DNA of 64,000 bases from Nocardioides luteus (GTDB lineage Bacteria > Actinomycetota > Actinomycetes > Propionibacteriales > Nocardioidaceae): NCBI RefSeq assembly GCF_000960475.2, contig NZ_JZDQ02000002.1:152682-216681 (forward strand), in the 5' to 3' direction. Below the pieces are notes generated by a model, which was not told where the DNA came from, made no database searches, and worked only from the letters and a program-made list of their open reading frames with translations. Shown piece by piece: positions 50,850 through 59,928 of this stretch (position 1 is its first letter; every line of letters starts with the position of its first letter). The translations under genes and the position numbers were made by a program.

Positions 50850-51485
50850 GCGGGTCCCGCCCCTGATCAGCGCCATCGCCTCGGCCCGGGTGGTGGCGTT
50901 GGAGCGCATCGAGCCGCGTACGGCACTGGTGATCGTGCGGGCGCCGGCCTTCTTGACGCCGCGCATGGTCATGCAGAGGTGCTCGGCCTCGATCACCACG
51001 ATGACGCCCCGCGCTTCGAGGATCTCGGTGAGCGCGTCGGCCACCTGGGTGGTGAGCCGCTCCTGCACCTGCGGTCGCTTGGCGTAGACGTCAACCAGCC
51101 GGGCCAGCTTGGACAGGCCGGTGATCTTGCCGGACTCGGCCGGGATGTAGCCGACATGGGCGACGCCGGTGAACGGCACCAGGTGGTGCTCGCACATGGA
51201 CCACAGCTCGATGTCACGGACCAGGACCATCTCGTCGTGGCCGAGGTCGAACGTCGTGGTGAGCACTTCCTCGGGCGTCTGGTGCAGCCCTCGGGTCACC
51301 TCTTGGTAGGCACGGGCGACCCGGGCGGGAGTCTCGAGCAGCCCTTCGCGGTCGGGGTCCTCCCCGATCGCGTAGAGCAGCTCGCGTACGGCCGCCTCGG
51401 CCCGCTTCTGGTCGAACACGGGAACGTCCGCCACGTCCCGCTCGGGGACGTGGACGGGCGCTACATCATCAAAGGTGTCAGACAT
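50847..51485 (-). CDS. folE: GTP cyclohydrolase I
   Basis: FolE opens GTP to dihydroneopterin triphosphate, the first step of folate synthesis. The 212-residue protein has [20 protein letters not shown] near 35-54, the zinc and substrate region [20 protein letters not shown] near 106-125, [20 protein letters not shown] near 135-154 and [11 protein letters not shown] near 181-191. Its stop codon is supplied by the palindromic element. It starts 12 bases after ftsH and is likely cotranscribed with it. Confidence 0.95.
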   Translation of the reverse strand: MSDTFDDVAPVHVPERDVADVPVFDQKRAEAAVRELLYAIGEDPDREGLLETPARVARAYQEVTRGLHQTPEEVLTTTFDLGHDEMVLVRDIELWSMCEHHLVPFTGVAHVGYIPAESGKITGLSKLARLVDVYAKRPQVQERLTTQVADALTEILEARGVIVVIEAEHLCMTMRGVKKAGARTITSAVRGSMRSNATTRAEAMALIRGGTR

Positions 51486-51497
51486 GTGTTCCGTCGA

Positions 51498-53537
51498 TCA
51501 GGCAGGCGGGGTGGCCTCGGGCGAGCCGGCGTCGGTCGGCTTGGTGACGTCGACCCCGTTGGCGGGCTTCTGGGCGGCAGAACGGATCGCCTTGGCGACC
51601 GCGGCCTTGTCACGCTCGACGATCCACTGCGGGATCTCGACCGCAGGACGGTCGGAGGGGCGGCGGGTGTCGGAACCGGTCCAGGCCGGACGCGGGTCGC
51701 GGCGGCGCAGCGGCTCGAAGATCTCGGCGACCTCCTGCTTGGAGAGCGTCTCCTTCTCGAGGAGCTGCAGGACCAGGTTGTCGAGGACGTCCCGGTTCTC
51801 CTCGAGGATGTCGAACGCCTCCTGGTGCGCGGTGGCGAGGAGCTTCTTGGTCTCGTCATCGACGATGGCCGCGACCTCCTCGGAGTAGTTGCGCTGGTGG
51901 CCGATGTCGCGACCCAGGAACGGCTCACCGTTGGACTCACCCAGCTTGATCGCACCCAGGCGCTCGGTCATGCCGAACTGGGTGACCATCGCGCGGGCGA
52001 GGTTCGTCGCCTTCTCGATGTCGTTGCCGGCACCCGTGGTCGGGTCGTGGAAGATGAGCTCCTCCGCGGCACGGCCGCCGAGCATGTAGGAGAGCTTGTT
52101 GAGCATCGACGAGCGGGTCTGGCTGTATTGGTCGTCGTCGGGCATCACCAGGTTGTAGCCCAGCGCCTTGCCGCGCGGCAGGATCGTGATCTTCTGGACC
52201 ACGTCCGGGCCTGGCAGGGCAGCGGCGACCAGCGCGTGGCCACCCTCGTGGTAGGCGGTGATGAGCTTCTCCTGCTCGCTCATCAGACGCGTACGCTTCT
52301 GCGGGCCCGCGATCACACGGTCGATGGCCTCGTCGAGCGCCTTGTTGGTGATCAGCTTCTGGTCGCTGCGAGCGGTCAGCAGCGCAGCCTCGTTGAGCAC
52401 GTTGGCCAGGTCGGCACCGGAGAACCCCGGGGTCCGTCGGGCGACCGAGTCGAGGTCGATGTCGCCGGCCAGCGGCTTGCCGCGGGCGTGGACCTGCAGG
52501 ATCTTCTCGCGACCGGCGAGGTCGGGAGCGTCCACCTGGATCTGGCGGTCGAAGCGGCCCGGGCGCAGCAGCGCCGGGTCGAGCACGTCGGGACGGTTGG
52601 TGGCCGCAATCAGGATGACCCCGCCGCGTACGTCGAAGCCGTCCATCTCCACGAGGAGCTGGTTGAGCGTCTGCTCGCGCTCGTCGTGGCCGCCGCCCAT
52701 GCCGGCGCCACGGTGACGACCGACCGCGTCGATCTCGTCGATGAAGACGATGGCGGGAGCGTTCTCCTTGGCCTGCTCGAACAGGTCGCGGACACGGCTC
52801 GCACCGACACCGACGAACATCTCGACGAAGTCCGAACCGGAGATCGAGTAGAACGGCACGCCAGCCTCGCCCGCGACGGCACGCGCGAGCAGGGTCTTAC
52901 CGGTGCCCGGCTGGCCGTAGAGCAGCACGCCCTTGGGGATCTTGGCGCCGACGGCCTGGAACTTCGCCGGCTCCTGCAGGAACTCCTTGATCTCCTGGAG
53001 CTCCTCGACGGCCTCGTCAGCACCGGCGACGTCGGCGAACGTCGTCTTCGGCATGTCCTTGGTGATCAGCTTCGCCTTGGACTTGGCGAACTGCATGACC
53101 CCGCGACCGCCACCGCCCTGGACCGAGTTCATCAGGAACAGGAACAGCACGATGATCAGCACGAACGGAAGCAGGAAGCTCAGGATCGAGCCGAGCACGG
53201 AGGGCTTGGCGACCTCGGAGTTGAACTCCTTGAGGTTGTCCCCCTCGGCCTCGGTCTTGCGCACCATCTCGATGAGCGCTTCCTGGTCGCCGTCGACCCA
53301 CGACGTGGTGACCTCGGCGCTGCCCTTGCGTGCATCCTTGGTCAGGGTCGCCTTGATCTCCTGGTCGCCGTCGACGAACGTGATCTCCTTGACCTGGTCG
53401 TTCTGAATGTATTCAGTCAGCTCGCTGGTGGTGATCTCGTCGCCGCCGCTGCGAGGGGCCAGGTACTGCAGCGCCAGGATCACACCGAGCACTGCCAGGA
53501 TGATCCACAGCCAGGGACCTTTGAATATGCGCTTCAC
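51498..53537 (-). CDS. ftsH: FtsH, membrane AAA+ zinc metalloprotease
   Basis: FtsH degrades membrane and regulatory proteins. The 679-residue protein has an N-terminal membrane segment ([17 protein letters not shown], about 9-25), a periplasmic-side domain, a second segment ([15 protein letters not shown], about 118-132), Walker [17 protein letters not shown] near 208-223, Walker B region [17 protein letters not shown], the second region of homology, and the zinc site HEGGH near 428-432. A variable C-terminal tail follows. Start GTG 53537 is the family start; TAAA-rich DNA upstream may hold the promoter. Confidence 0.96.
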   Translation of the reverse strand: MKRIFKGPWLWIILAVLGVILALQYLAPRSGGDEITTSELTEYIQNDQVKEITFVDGDQEIKATLTKDARKGSAEVTTSWVDGDQEALIEMVRKTEAEGDNLKEFNSEVAKPSVLGSILSFLLPFVLIIVLFLFLMNSVQGGGGRGVMQFAKSKAKLITKDMPKTTFADVAGADEAVEELQEIKEFLQEPAKFQAVGAKIPKGVLLYGQPGTGKTLLARAVAGEAGVPFYSISGSDFVEMFVGVGASRVRDLFEQAKENAPAIVFIDEIDAVGRHRGAGMGGGHDEREQTLNQLLVEMDGFDVRGGVILIAATNRPDVLDPALLRPGRFDRQIQVDAPDLAGREKILQVHARGKPLAGDIDLDSVARRTPGFSGADLANVLNEAALLTARSDQKLITNKALDEAIDRVIAGPQKRTRLMSEQEKLITAYHEGGHALVAAALPGPDVVQKITILPRGKALGYNLVMPDDDQYSQTRSSMLNKLSYMLGGRAAEELIFHDPTTGAGNDIEKATNLARAMVTQFGMTERLGAIKLGESNGEPFLGRDIGHQRNYSEEVAAIVDDETKKLLATAHQEAFDILEENRDVLDNLVLQLLEKETLSKQEVAEIFEPLRRRDPRPAWTGSDTRRPSDRPAVEIPQWIVERDKAAVAKAIRSAAQKPANGVDVTKPTDAGSPEATPPA

Positions 53538-53693
53538 AGGCTTCTTTCAACCGTTACGGGGTCAGACACGCACGCAGGGCAGCGTGCTCATCATTTAGAA
53601 CGACGGTACACGCCAAATCGTGCCCGATCCCATCTGTGCGTTCCGCTGTCGGCGAAAGCGGCGATCCGACGAGGCACCCGACGGAAACCGCCC

Positions 53694-53699
53694 TAGGGT
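53694..53699 (+). promoter_or_regulatory. -10 element for a probably leaderless transcript
   Basis: TAGGGT ends seven bases before the ATG at 53706, so transcription would begin at or next to the start codon. No ribosome binding site is present. Leaderless mRNAs are common in Actinobacteria. Confidence 0.45.
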
Positions 53700-53705
53700 G
53701 TCGAC

Positions 53706-54509
53706 ATGGTCGAAAGTAAAGCCCCGGCGCCGGGCTCCACCAGCGGCTCCGGGAGCCGTCTCGCCGTGGTCATCGTCGTGGCTCTGCTCGTGCTGCTGGT
53801 CGTCCTCGTGGCGGCCGCCGGCGTGGTCGCCTGGCGGCTCGTGGCGCAGTCGGCAGGCGACGTACCGCCGGCGACGGCGCCCAGCACGTCGGCGGCGCCG
53901 GCCACCTCCGCGGCCGCTACGCCGAGTCCCGCCGGTCCCTCGGGCACCCCGAGCATGGCCCAGCCCACCGGTCCGTGGCAGTCGGTGACCTCGGCCAAGG
54001 ACGCGATGGCGTACGACGTCCCCGGCAGCTGGAGGCCGGGCCCCGAGACGCTCGCCGGGTTCGAGTCGAGCGAGGGCGAGGTGCAGGCGATCATGCACGG
54101 GGTCGCCTTCGGCGGGGACGACTGGTGCGGTCCGGGCAGCTCGCACACGCTGGTCGGCTTCGTCACGCCGGGGTCGAGGTCCGACAAGGGGACCATCGAG
54201 GCCACCGCGACCCACTGGGCCGTCTCGGCAGGTCAGAGCGAGGACGGCAAGACCCCGACCGGATCGCTGGGCGATCCCCGACCGGTCGAGCTCGACGACG
54301 GCAGGACCACCGCGACGGCCGTGACCGCCACGACGACCCCGGTGGACCCGGAGTGCGCGGTGCCGACCCTCGAGGTCACCGTGGTATCGGTGCCGCGGGC
54401 AGCCGGGAAGACCGCGCTCTTCGTGATGGTCGCCGACCGTGATGTCGACGGCGCCGACAGCGACGCGACCCTGGCGAGAGTGATCGCCAGCATCCGGCCC
54501 GCGCGCTGA
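53706..54509 (+). CDS. Single-pass membrane protein with outside domain, unknown function
   Basis: The 267-residue protein has a short cytoplasmic part, one hydrophobic segment at about 19-45 (LAVVIVVALLVLLVVLVAAA), an Ala/Pro/Ser/Thr-rich linker to about 90 and an outside domain of about 175 residues with Cys at about 139 and 217 (GDDWCGPGSS, DPECAVPTLE). No lipobox is seen, so it is anchored by the helix. No family is recognised with confidence. It separates ftsH from hpt, on the opposite strand to both. Confidence 0.78.
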   Translation: MVESKAPAPGSTSGSGSRLAVVIVVALLVLLVVLVAAAGVVAWRLVAQSAGDVPPATAPSTSAAPATSAAATPSPAGPSGTPSMAQPTGPWQSVTSAKDAMAYDVPGSWRPGPETLAGFESSEGEVQAIMHGVAFGGDDWCGPGSSHTLVGFVTPGSRSDKGTIEATATHWAVSAGQSEDGKTPTGSLGDPRPVELDDGRTTATAVTATTTPVDPECAVPTLEVTVVSVPRAAGKTALFVMVADRDVDGADSDATLARVIASIRPAR

Positions 54510-54527
54510 CGGACCGATCGGCCCCGC

Positions 54528-55079
54528 TCAGCTGTAGATGTGCGGCGCGAGCGTCGAGATGTCGCGCAGGTTGCGGTACTTCTCGTTGTAGTCGAGGCCG
54601 TAGCCGACCACGAACTCGTCGGGGATGTCCCAGCCGACGTACTTCACGTCGACCGGCATGCTGACCGCCTCGGGCTTGCGGAGCAGGGTGACGATCTCGA
54701 GGCTCGCCGGGCCACGGCTGTTGAGGTTGGAGGTCAGCCAGGTCAGGGTCAGGCCGGAGTCGATGATCTCGTCGACGACGAGCACGTGCTTGCCGGTGAC
54801 GTCGGTGTCGAGGTCCTTCAGGATCCGCACCACGCCGGACGACTTCGTGCCGGAGCCGTAGGAGGACACCGCCATCCAGTCCATCTCGACGTGGCGGTTC
54901 AGGGCGCGCGCGAGGTCGGCCATGATCATCACCGCGCCACGCAGGACGCCGACGATCAGGAGCTCCTCGCCCTCGTAGTCCTTCTCGATCCGGCGGGCCA
55001 GCTCTTCGACCTTCGCCTGGATCTCGTCGTGGGTGAACAGGGTCTTCACGAGGTCGTCGCCGACGTACTCGGTGTCCAT
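54528..55079 (-). CDS. hpt: Hypoxanthine phosphoribosyltransferase
   Basis: Hpt salvages hypoxanthine and guanine with PRPP. The 183-residue protein has the PRPP-binding signature VLVVDEIIDSGLTLTWL near 96-112, GVLRGAVMIMADLARAL near 45-61, and DEFVVGYGLDYNEKYRNL near 154-171. ATG 55079 gives the family-like start MDTEYVGDDLVKTLF; GTG 55088 is possible. The tilS-hpt-ftsH neighbourhood is widely conserved, though here a plus-strand gene lies between hpt and ftsH. Confidence 0.95.
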   Translation of the reverse strand: MDTEYVGDDLVKTLFTHDEIQAKVEELARRIEKDYEGEELLIVGVLRGAVMIMADLARALNRHVEMDWMAVSSYGSGTKSSGVVRILKDLDTDVTGKHVLVVDEIIDSGLTLTWLTSNLNSRGPASLEIVTLLRKPEAVSMPVDVKYVGWDIPDEFVVGYGLDYNEKYRNLRDISTLAPHIYS

Positions 55080-55089
55080 GAGCGTCACT

Positions 55090-56073
55090 CTAATTGCTGG
55101 TGGTGAACGGTCCCGATTCGAAGACGATCGACGAGTTCGTACGCCGCGCCCGCAGGTGTCCGGGCAGGTCGATCCAGCGCTGGCCGCGCCAGCCGGTGAC
55201 CAGCTCCTCGACGGCCTTGACGTGCTCGCGGGTGAGCTCCGCGGGCGGGCTGCCGGCCTCGAGGGCGGCGATCCGGAGGACCCGGGTGCGGACGGCGGCC
55301 GGGTACTGCGCCAGTGTCTCGACCGGGAGGGTCCCGCCGAGCTCGCGGTGCATCGCCTCGGCGATGTCGTCGATGAAGTCGGCGTCCTCGCGGAGCTGCT
55401 CGGCGGTGCGGGCCAGCGCGTCGGCGACCCCGGGGCCGAGGTCCTCCTCGAGCGTGGGCAGGACCCGGTGGCGGATGCGCGCGCGGGTGTAGGCGAAGTC
55501 GCGGTTGTGCGGGTCCTGCCAGACGTCGAGCCCCTCGACCTGGCAGGCGGTCTCGGTGTCGATCCGGGCGGTCTGGAGGAGCGGACGGCGATAGCGGTCG
55601 AAGGCGGCGCGCATCCCGGAGAGGCTGCGCGCGCCCGAGCCCCTGGTCAGCCCCAGCAGCACGGTCTCGGCCTGGTCGTCGCGGGTGTGACCGAGCAGGA
55701 TCACGCTCGCGCCGAGGCGCTCGGCGAGCTGGTCCAGGACCGCATAACGGGCCTGTCGTGCGGCCGCCTCGGGCCCCTCACCGTCGGCCTTGACCTCGAT
55801 CGTCGCGGTGACGGTCTCGTCGACACCGATCTCGCCGAGCTGGGCGACGACCTTCGCGGCCTGCTCCTGACTGCCGTCCTGCAGCCCGTGGTCGACCGTC
55901 GCGCCGATGATGTGCAGGCCCAGCTTGTGGCCCTCGAAGACCGCCGCGGAGGCGAGCGCCAGCGAGTCGGCTCCGCCGGAACAGGCCACGATCACCTTCT
56001 CCCCCGGCTCGAGCCGCTCGAGCGTGGCGCGGACGGGGCGGCGTACGGCTGCTACGGAGGGGTGGAGGCTCAC
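55090..56073 (-). CDS. tilS: tRNA(Ile)-lysidine synthetase
   Basis: TilS puts lysidine on the wobble base of tRNA-Ile(CAU) and is essential. The 327-residue protein has the PP-loop VIVACSGGADSLALASAAV near 27-45, ATVDHGLQDGS near 59-69, LLGHTRDDQAETVLLGLTRG near 119-138 and a C-terminal helical domain. It lacks the long extra C-terminal domain of E. coli TilS, as is usual in Actinobacteria. GTG 56073 overlaps the stop of the preceding gene. Confidence 0.94.
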   Translation of the reverse strand: MSLHPSVAAVRRPVRATLERLEPGEKVIVACSGGADSLALASAAVFEGHKLGLHIIGATVDHGLQDGSQEQAAKVVAQLGEIGVDETVTATIEVKADGEGPEAAARQARYAVLDQLAERLGASVILLGHTRDDQAETVLLGLTRGSGARSLSGMRAAFDRYRRPLLQTARIDTETACQVEGLDVWQDPHNRDFAYTRARIRHRVLPTLEEDLGPGVADALARTAEQLREDADFIDDIAEAMHRELGGTLPVETLAQYPAAVRTRVLRIAALEAGSPPAELTREHVKAVEELVTGWRGQRWIDLPGHLRARRTNSSIVFESGPFTTSN

Positions 56074-57077
56074 AGGACCCGGGTGACCCAGGTGTCCGGG
56101 TCGACGATCTCGGCCTTCGACGGGAGGTTCTCGGGGCCGGCGAAGACGGCGTTGAACTCCTCCATGCCGACGCGGTCGACCACGTGGCGTACGAACTTCG
56201 CGCCGTCGCGGTACTGCGCCATCTTCGCCTCCAGCCCGAGCAGGCGGCGCAGCAGGCGGTCGAGCACTCCGATGCCCTGGCGGCGCTTGTTGAACGCCTT
56301 GCGGATCGCGGTGACGCTGGGGATCACGCCGGGGCCGACGTCGTCCATGACCACGTCGGCGTGGCCCTCGAGCAGCGACATCATCCCGGTGACCCGGTCG
56401 ATGATCTCCTTCTGCTCGGGCTTGGCGAACGCGTCCACGATGCTGCCGTTGCCCTTGAGCGCCTCGGTGACGCGCTGCAGCCCGCCGTCGAAGATCGAGG
56501 CCGGGTCCATCGCCTCGGAGAGGCCCTCGATCTGGGCGAAGAGGTGGTCGCGCATCCACGGGCTCGCGGTGAACTGGACCCGGTGGGTCTCCTCGTGGAG
56601 GCAGACCCACAGCCGGAAGTCGGTCGGGTCGAGGCCGAGCTCGCGCTCGACGTGGACGGCGTTGGGCGCGACCAGGAGCAGCCGGCCCGACGGTCCGTAG
56701 AACGGGTCGAACTGGCCGAGGATCTTCGAGGACATGAAGCCGAGCAGGCCGCCGACCTCCGCGGCGCTGATCTTGGAACCGACCGCCAGGGAGAGGGCCC
56801 CGGGGGCGCGCTTCGCGGTGATCCGGTCGACCACCGGCGAGATCACGTTGGCGAAGGTGTCGGCGTTGGCCTGGATCCAGCCCCGGCGGTCGACGACCAG
56901 GACCGGAGCGGTGTCGCGGGGCGCGTCGAGACCGGTGAAGGCGCGGACGAACTCGGTCGCCTTGGCCGCGTCCGCGCGCAGCTCCTCGACGGCTTGCTGG
57001 GCCTCGTCACGCGAGACGATCGGGCCGTCTCCGGCGACCTTCGCGCCGAGGCGTACGGCCAGGTCCCAGTCGACCAT
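56070..57077 (-). CDS. Zinc-dependent metalloprotease family protein (DUF2342 type)
   Basis: The 335-residue protein starts MVDWDLAVRLGAKVAGDGP, characteristic of a conserved actinobacterial family next to tilS (Rv3626c). It contains HEETHRVQFTASPWMRDHL near 170-188, with an HExxH zinc site, and SLLEGHADVVMDDVG near 232-246, whose Glu could be the third ligand. Substrate is unknown. ATG 57077 is preceded by GGAG five bases upstream; codons from the earlier ATG 57119 are atypical. Confidence 0.88.
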   Translation of the reverse strand: MVDWDLAVRLGAKVAGDGPIVSRDEAQQAVEELRADAAKATEFVRAFTGLDAPRDTAPVLVVDRRGWIQANADTFANVISPVVDRITAKRAPGALSLAVGSKISAAEVGGLLGFMSSKILGQFDPFYGPSGRLLLVAPNAVHVERELGLDPTDFRLWVCLHEETHRVQFTASPWMRDHLFAQIEGLSEAMDPASIFDGGLQRVTEALKGNGSIVDAFAKPEQKEIIDRVTGMMSLLEGHADVVMDDVGPGVIPSVTAIRKAFNKRRQGIGVLDRLLRRLLGLEAKMAQYRDGAKFVRHVVDRVGMEEFNAVFAGPENLPSKAEIVDPDTWVTRVL

Positions 57078-57158
57078 GGTCGCTCCGGACGGCCTGGGAT
57101 CCTCAGCACGATGGGTCATGCCTACGACCGTAGCCGACCCGACCTACGCAAACCGTCC

Positions 57159-58538
57159 TTATGTCGAGCATCGACACGTCGCGACCGACGTCATCGCGTC
57201 ATCGAGGGCGTCGCGTACGTCCAGCGTCTCCTCGGGCTTGAACCCGTCGGCCATGAGTACGACGACGAACGGCGTTCCGCGGGAGTCGACCGCGATGCCG
57301 GAGAGCCCGGAGACGCCGGTGAGGGTGCCGGTCTTCGCCCGGACACGGCCGCGACCCGGCTCGGCGTCGAAGTTGAACCGGCGCGAGAGCGAGCCGACCC
57401 AGCCGGCGACCGGAAGGCCGGTCAGTGCGGGCGCGAGCTCGGGCCGTTTGGCGCTGGCGGCGGTCTGGAGCGTGCTCACCAGCAGCGTCGGCGGGATCCG
57501 GTCCTGCCGGGACAGGCCGGAGCCGTCACGCAGGACCAGCCCGGTGGTGTCGATGCCGAGCTCCTTCAGCGTGGCCGTGATCGCCGCGGTCGAGCCGTCG
57601 AACGTCGGGGATCCCGCGGCGACGCCGACGTGGCGGGCCAGGATCTCGGCGAGCTGGTTGTCGCTGTGCTGCAGCGTGTATTCGACGATCTCGCGCAGGG
57701 TGTCGCCGTGGCGTACGGCGAGCTGGGTGCCGGCCTTCGTGCCGCGCACGGGCTTGCCGGAGACCTTGATCCCGTGCTTGACCAGGGACTTCCTGAACTG
57801 CTCGGCCGCCTGCCTGGACGGGTCCCGGCTGTAGCCCGCTGCCTGGGAGCCGCCGTGGTCGACCGAGAGCGCGGTGATCCCACCGACCTCGCCCCCCAGA
57901 TAGGTACGTCGCCAGGCGGGGCTGATCATCGGGCCGGCGAAGAGGCTGTCGTCGTAGGCCAGGGTCACCGTCTTGGTGGCGCCGAGCTCCCGAGCGGTCT
58001 CCGCGGCGAGGGTGTCGAGGTCGCTGGTGGTGAGAGATGCGTCACCTCCCCCGACGAGGGTGACGGTGCTGCCCTGGAGCGTGGTGCTGGTCTCGAACCG
58101 CCGCTCCGGGCCGTACGCCTCCAGCACCGCCACGCTCGTCAGCAGCTTCGTGACGCTCGCCGGCGTCGCGGACCCGGTGCCGTGGGTGACCAGCGGCGCG
58201 CCCTCGAGCGGCGCGATCGCCGCCTTGAGGTGCCTGCCCAGCCGCTTGTCGGCGACCATCCGCCGCATCACCTGCTCCAGCGCGGCCTGATCGGGTTTTC
58301 CGGGGGTCCTCGTCTGCTCGCCGGCGACCGCCGCGGGACTGACGGCCGCGATGTTCAGCGGGGCCGGCGGAGGGGTCGGCGCAACGTTGCCCTGGGCGTA
58401 GCGCACCCAGCCCAGGGCGTACGCCCCTGCCGCCGCCCCGACCAGGAGCGCGAGCACCAGCGGCAGCACGATCGCCAGCTTCCCGCGGGCCTCGTCCGTC
58501 TCCTCTGACGGCCACTTCGGCGGGGTGTCAGGCTCCAC
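57159..58538 (-). CDS. dacB: D-alanyl-D-alanine carboxypeptidase/endopeptidase (PBP4 class)
   Basis: The 459-residue protein has a cytoplasmic N-terminus, a membrane anchor at about 20-41 ([20 protein letters not shown]), and a penicillin-binding domain with SxxK in [10 protein letters not shown] near 127, SxN in [10 protein letters not shown] near 296 and KTG in RAKTGTLTG near 409. It trims peptidoglycan peptides outside the membrane. AGGAGG lies six bases before GTG 58538, one of the strongest ribosome sites in the window. It is divergent from ppa, with a hairpin region between. Confidence 0.93.
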   Translation of the reverse strand: MEPDTPPKWPSEETDEARGKLAIVLPLVLALLVGAAAGAYALGWVRYAQGNVAPTPPPAPLNIAAVSPAAVAGEQTRTPGKPDQAALEQVMRRMVADKRLGRHLKAAIAPLEGAPLVTHGTGSATPASVTKLLTSVAVLEAYGPERRFETSTTLQGSTVTLVGGGDASLTTSDLDTLAAETARELGATKTVTLAYDDSLFAGPMISPAWRRTYLGGEVGGITALSVDHGGSQAAGYSRDPSRQAAEQFRKSLVKHGIKVSGKPVRGTKAGTQLAVRHGDTLREIVEYTLQHSDNQLAEILARHVGVAAGSPTFDGSTAAITATLKELGIDTTGLVLRDGSGLSRQDRIPPTLLVSTLQTAASAKRPELAPALTGLPVAGWVGSLSRRFNFDAEPGRGRVRAKTGTLTGVSGLSGIAVDSRGTPFVVVLMADGFKPEETLDVRDALDDAMTSVATCRCST

Positions 58539-58552
58539 GGATATCCTCCTCG

Positions 58553-58602
58553 ATGCCGGGTCTGACGCCGATCGGTGTCAGACTGTCCGGCATTCCGTTT
58601 TT
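58553..58602 (+). promoter_or_regulatory. Strong hairpin and T-run in the dacB-ppa gap
   Basis: ATGCCGG-GTCTGAC (58553-58566) pairs with GTCAGAC (58577-58583) and, after a three-base bulge, CCGGCAT (58587-58593). The centre from 58560 to 58583 is a near-perfect 24-bp palindrome. GTTTTTG follows at 58597-58603, then the ppa ribosome binding site GGAGG at 58613-58617. This can be a terminator against transcription antisense to dacB, an attenuator in the ppa leader, or an operator. Confidence 0.6.
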
Positions 58603-58624
58603 GGGTTTGTCTGGAGGCAGAGAA

Positions 58625-59116
58625 GTGACGCAGGAGTTCGACGTACTGATCGAGGTCCCCAAGGGATCCCGCAACAAGTACGAGGTGGACCACGAGTCGA
58701 ACCGGCTTCGACTCGACCGCGTGCTGTTCACCTCCATGATGTACCCCGCAGACTACGGCTACATCGAAGACACCCTCGGTGGGGATGGCGACCCGCTCGA
58801 CGCGCTGGTCCTGACCCCGTATCCCTTGTTCCCGGGTGTGCTGGTCGAGGCCCGTCCGGTCGCGATGTACGTCATGGAGGACGAGAAGGGCCAGGACGAG
58901 AAGGTCCTCTGCGTTCCCTGTGACCCCCGCTTTGACCACATCCAGGACCTCGCGGACGTCGACGAGTGGACGCTCAACGAGATCAAGCACTTCTTCGAGC
59001 ACTACAAGGACCTCGAGCCCGGCAAGACCGTCAAGGGCTCCGACTGGGTCGGCAAGGCTGCTGCGGAGTCGGAGATCGCCGCCTCCATCGACCGGTTCAA
59101 GAACACGGCTCACTGA
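58625..59116 (+). CDS. ppa: Inorganic pyrophosphatase
   Basis: Ppa hydrolyses pyrophosphate. The 163-residue protein begins [20 protein letters not shown], with [33 protein letters not shown] near 41-60 (metal-binding Asp residues) and [16 protein letters not shown]. This is the family I soluble form and normal length. GTG 58625 has GGAGG seven bases upstream; the in-frame ATG at 58553 lies in the hairpin and would give an untypical extension. Confidence 0.96.
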   Translation: MTQEFDVLIEVPKGSRNKYEVDHESNRLRLDRVLFTSMMYPADYGYIEDTLGGDGDPLDALVLTPYPLFPGVLVEARPVAMYVMEDEKGQDEKVLCVPCDPRFDHIQDLADVDEWTLNEIKHFFEHYKDLEPGKTVKGSDWVGKAAAESEIAASIDRFKNTAH

Positions 59117-59159
59117 GTCCGCCCTGCGGCCGGGGGGCTCGGTCGCGGCGCGGATGTTC

Positions 59160-59175
59160 ACCGAGGTAACTCGGT
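59160..59175 (+). repeat. Short hairpin repeat, copy 1
   Basis: ACCGAGGTAACTCGGT, a six-base stem with GTAA loop, 43 bases after the ppa stop. The flanks GGATGTTC before and TGGGT after also match copy 3, so the repeated unit is about 28 bases. Confidence 0.7.
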
Positions 59176-59182
59176 TGGGTCG

Positions 59183-59221
59183 CACTGCCTTCGTGGAGTT
59201 CCACGAGGGCAGTGTCTGTTT
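59183..59221. terminator. Terminator between ppa and the convergent kinase-like gene
   Basis: A 14-bp stem with one G-T pair (CACTGCCTTCGTGG against CCACGAGGGCAGTG) and AGTT loop, followed by TCTGTTT on the plus strand. Hairpin repeats flank it on both sides. Confidence 0.75.
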
Positions 59222-59237
59222 ACCGAGGTAACTCGGT
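59222..59237. repeat. Short hairpin repeat, copy 2
   Basis: The same ACCGAGGTAACTCGGT as copy 1, 62 bases further on. Its last base is also the last base of the stop codon of the minus-strand kinase-like gene. Flanks do not match the other copies. Confidence 0.7.
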
Positions 59238-59788
59238 CAGCATTCACCCAGCGCGGCGCGCAAGGAGTCGTACGTCGCGTCCACCTCACCCGCGACGCTC
59301 GGGACGAGCTTCGTCGCGGGGCGTCGCGCCACCAGCTCGGCGAGCTTGGCTGCGTACGCACGGAGGTGCTCGTCGCCACCGGACTCCGCCACGATCTCTC
59401 TCACGATCGGATGCCAGGGATCGCTGCCGTCATCGCGTCCGTGGAAGCGGCGTAGCGCGTCGTCATCGACCGCCTCGAGCATGACTTCCACGAACTCGGC
59501 GCCGACGTCGTGCGCTGCCCGCTCGAAGCGTTCGAGCTCGCTGATTCTGGCGAACAGCTGGGGAAGGACCACGTCGCCGGACTGGCTGAGATAACCCCGG
59601 ATCAGCCCCAGCGCTGCCGGCCTGATCCGTGCGCCGGCGCCGATGAAGTCGTCTCGCCACCCGCTGATGTAGGTGCGGAGCAGGTCGATGTCACAGACCA
59701 GCGTGCCGGGGTGGTCGGCCGCGAGACGCCTGGCGAGCGTCGACTTTCCCACTCCGGGCATTCCGTTGATGAGGATCAGCCTGGCCAC
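59237..59788 (-). CDS. P-loop kinase-like protein
   Basis: The protein of about 183 residues starts VARLILINGMPGVGKSTLAR, with Walker A GMPGVGKST near 9-17 and VCDIDLLRTYISGW near 32-45 as a likely substrate or Walker B region. It resembles small AAA/zeta-toxin-like kinases of unknown substrate; nothing marks it as part of a toxin-antitoxin pair. The start is uncertain: GTG 59788 or TTG 59800, neither with a strong ribosome site. Confidence 0.75.
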   Translation of the reverse strand: MARLILINGMPGVGKSTLARRLAADHPGTLVCDIDLLRTYISGWRDDFIGAGARIRPAALGLIRGYLSQSGDVVLPQLFARISELERFERAAHDVGAEFVEVMLEAVDDDALRRFHGRDDGSDPWHPIVREIVAESGGDEHLRAYAAKLAELVARRPATKLVPSVAGEVDATYDSLRAALGEC

Positions 59789-59895
59789 GTGGTCAGTCAA
59801 CCACCCGCTGGGGTTTCAGCCGGCGATCCGCATCCGGGACTTGAACCGACCCAACGTGCGGTGCGGGCTGTAGAGGTCATCCCAGATGACACCCA

Positions 59896-59911
59896 ACCGA
59901 GTTACCTCGGT
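59896..59911 (-). repeat. Short hairpin repeat, copy 3
   Basis: Read on the minus strand it is ACCGAGGTAACTCGGT, with the copy 1 flanks GGATGCTC and TGGGT. It lies 17 bases after the stop of the acyl-CoA oxidase-like gene, the same relative position and orientation as copy 1 after ppa. A second small hairpin (GTCATC/GATGAC) follows. Confidence 0.7.
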
Positions 59912-59928
59912 GAGCATCCGGCCCACCC

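Noticed and set aside
50103..53696. Open frame of about 1200 codons crossing the palindromic element and antisense to folE and ftsH
   Set aside because: It reads through a non-coding repeat and is opposite to genes with complete motifs. The Arg/Ala-rich translation it shares with a frame at 15509-16078 comes from the repeated element, not from a protein family.
58553..58624. ATG start giving Ppa 24 extra residues
   Set aside because: It lies in the hairpin and T-run, lacks a ribosome binding site, and bacterial Ppa proteins begin near the GTG at 58625, which has GGAGG upstream.
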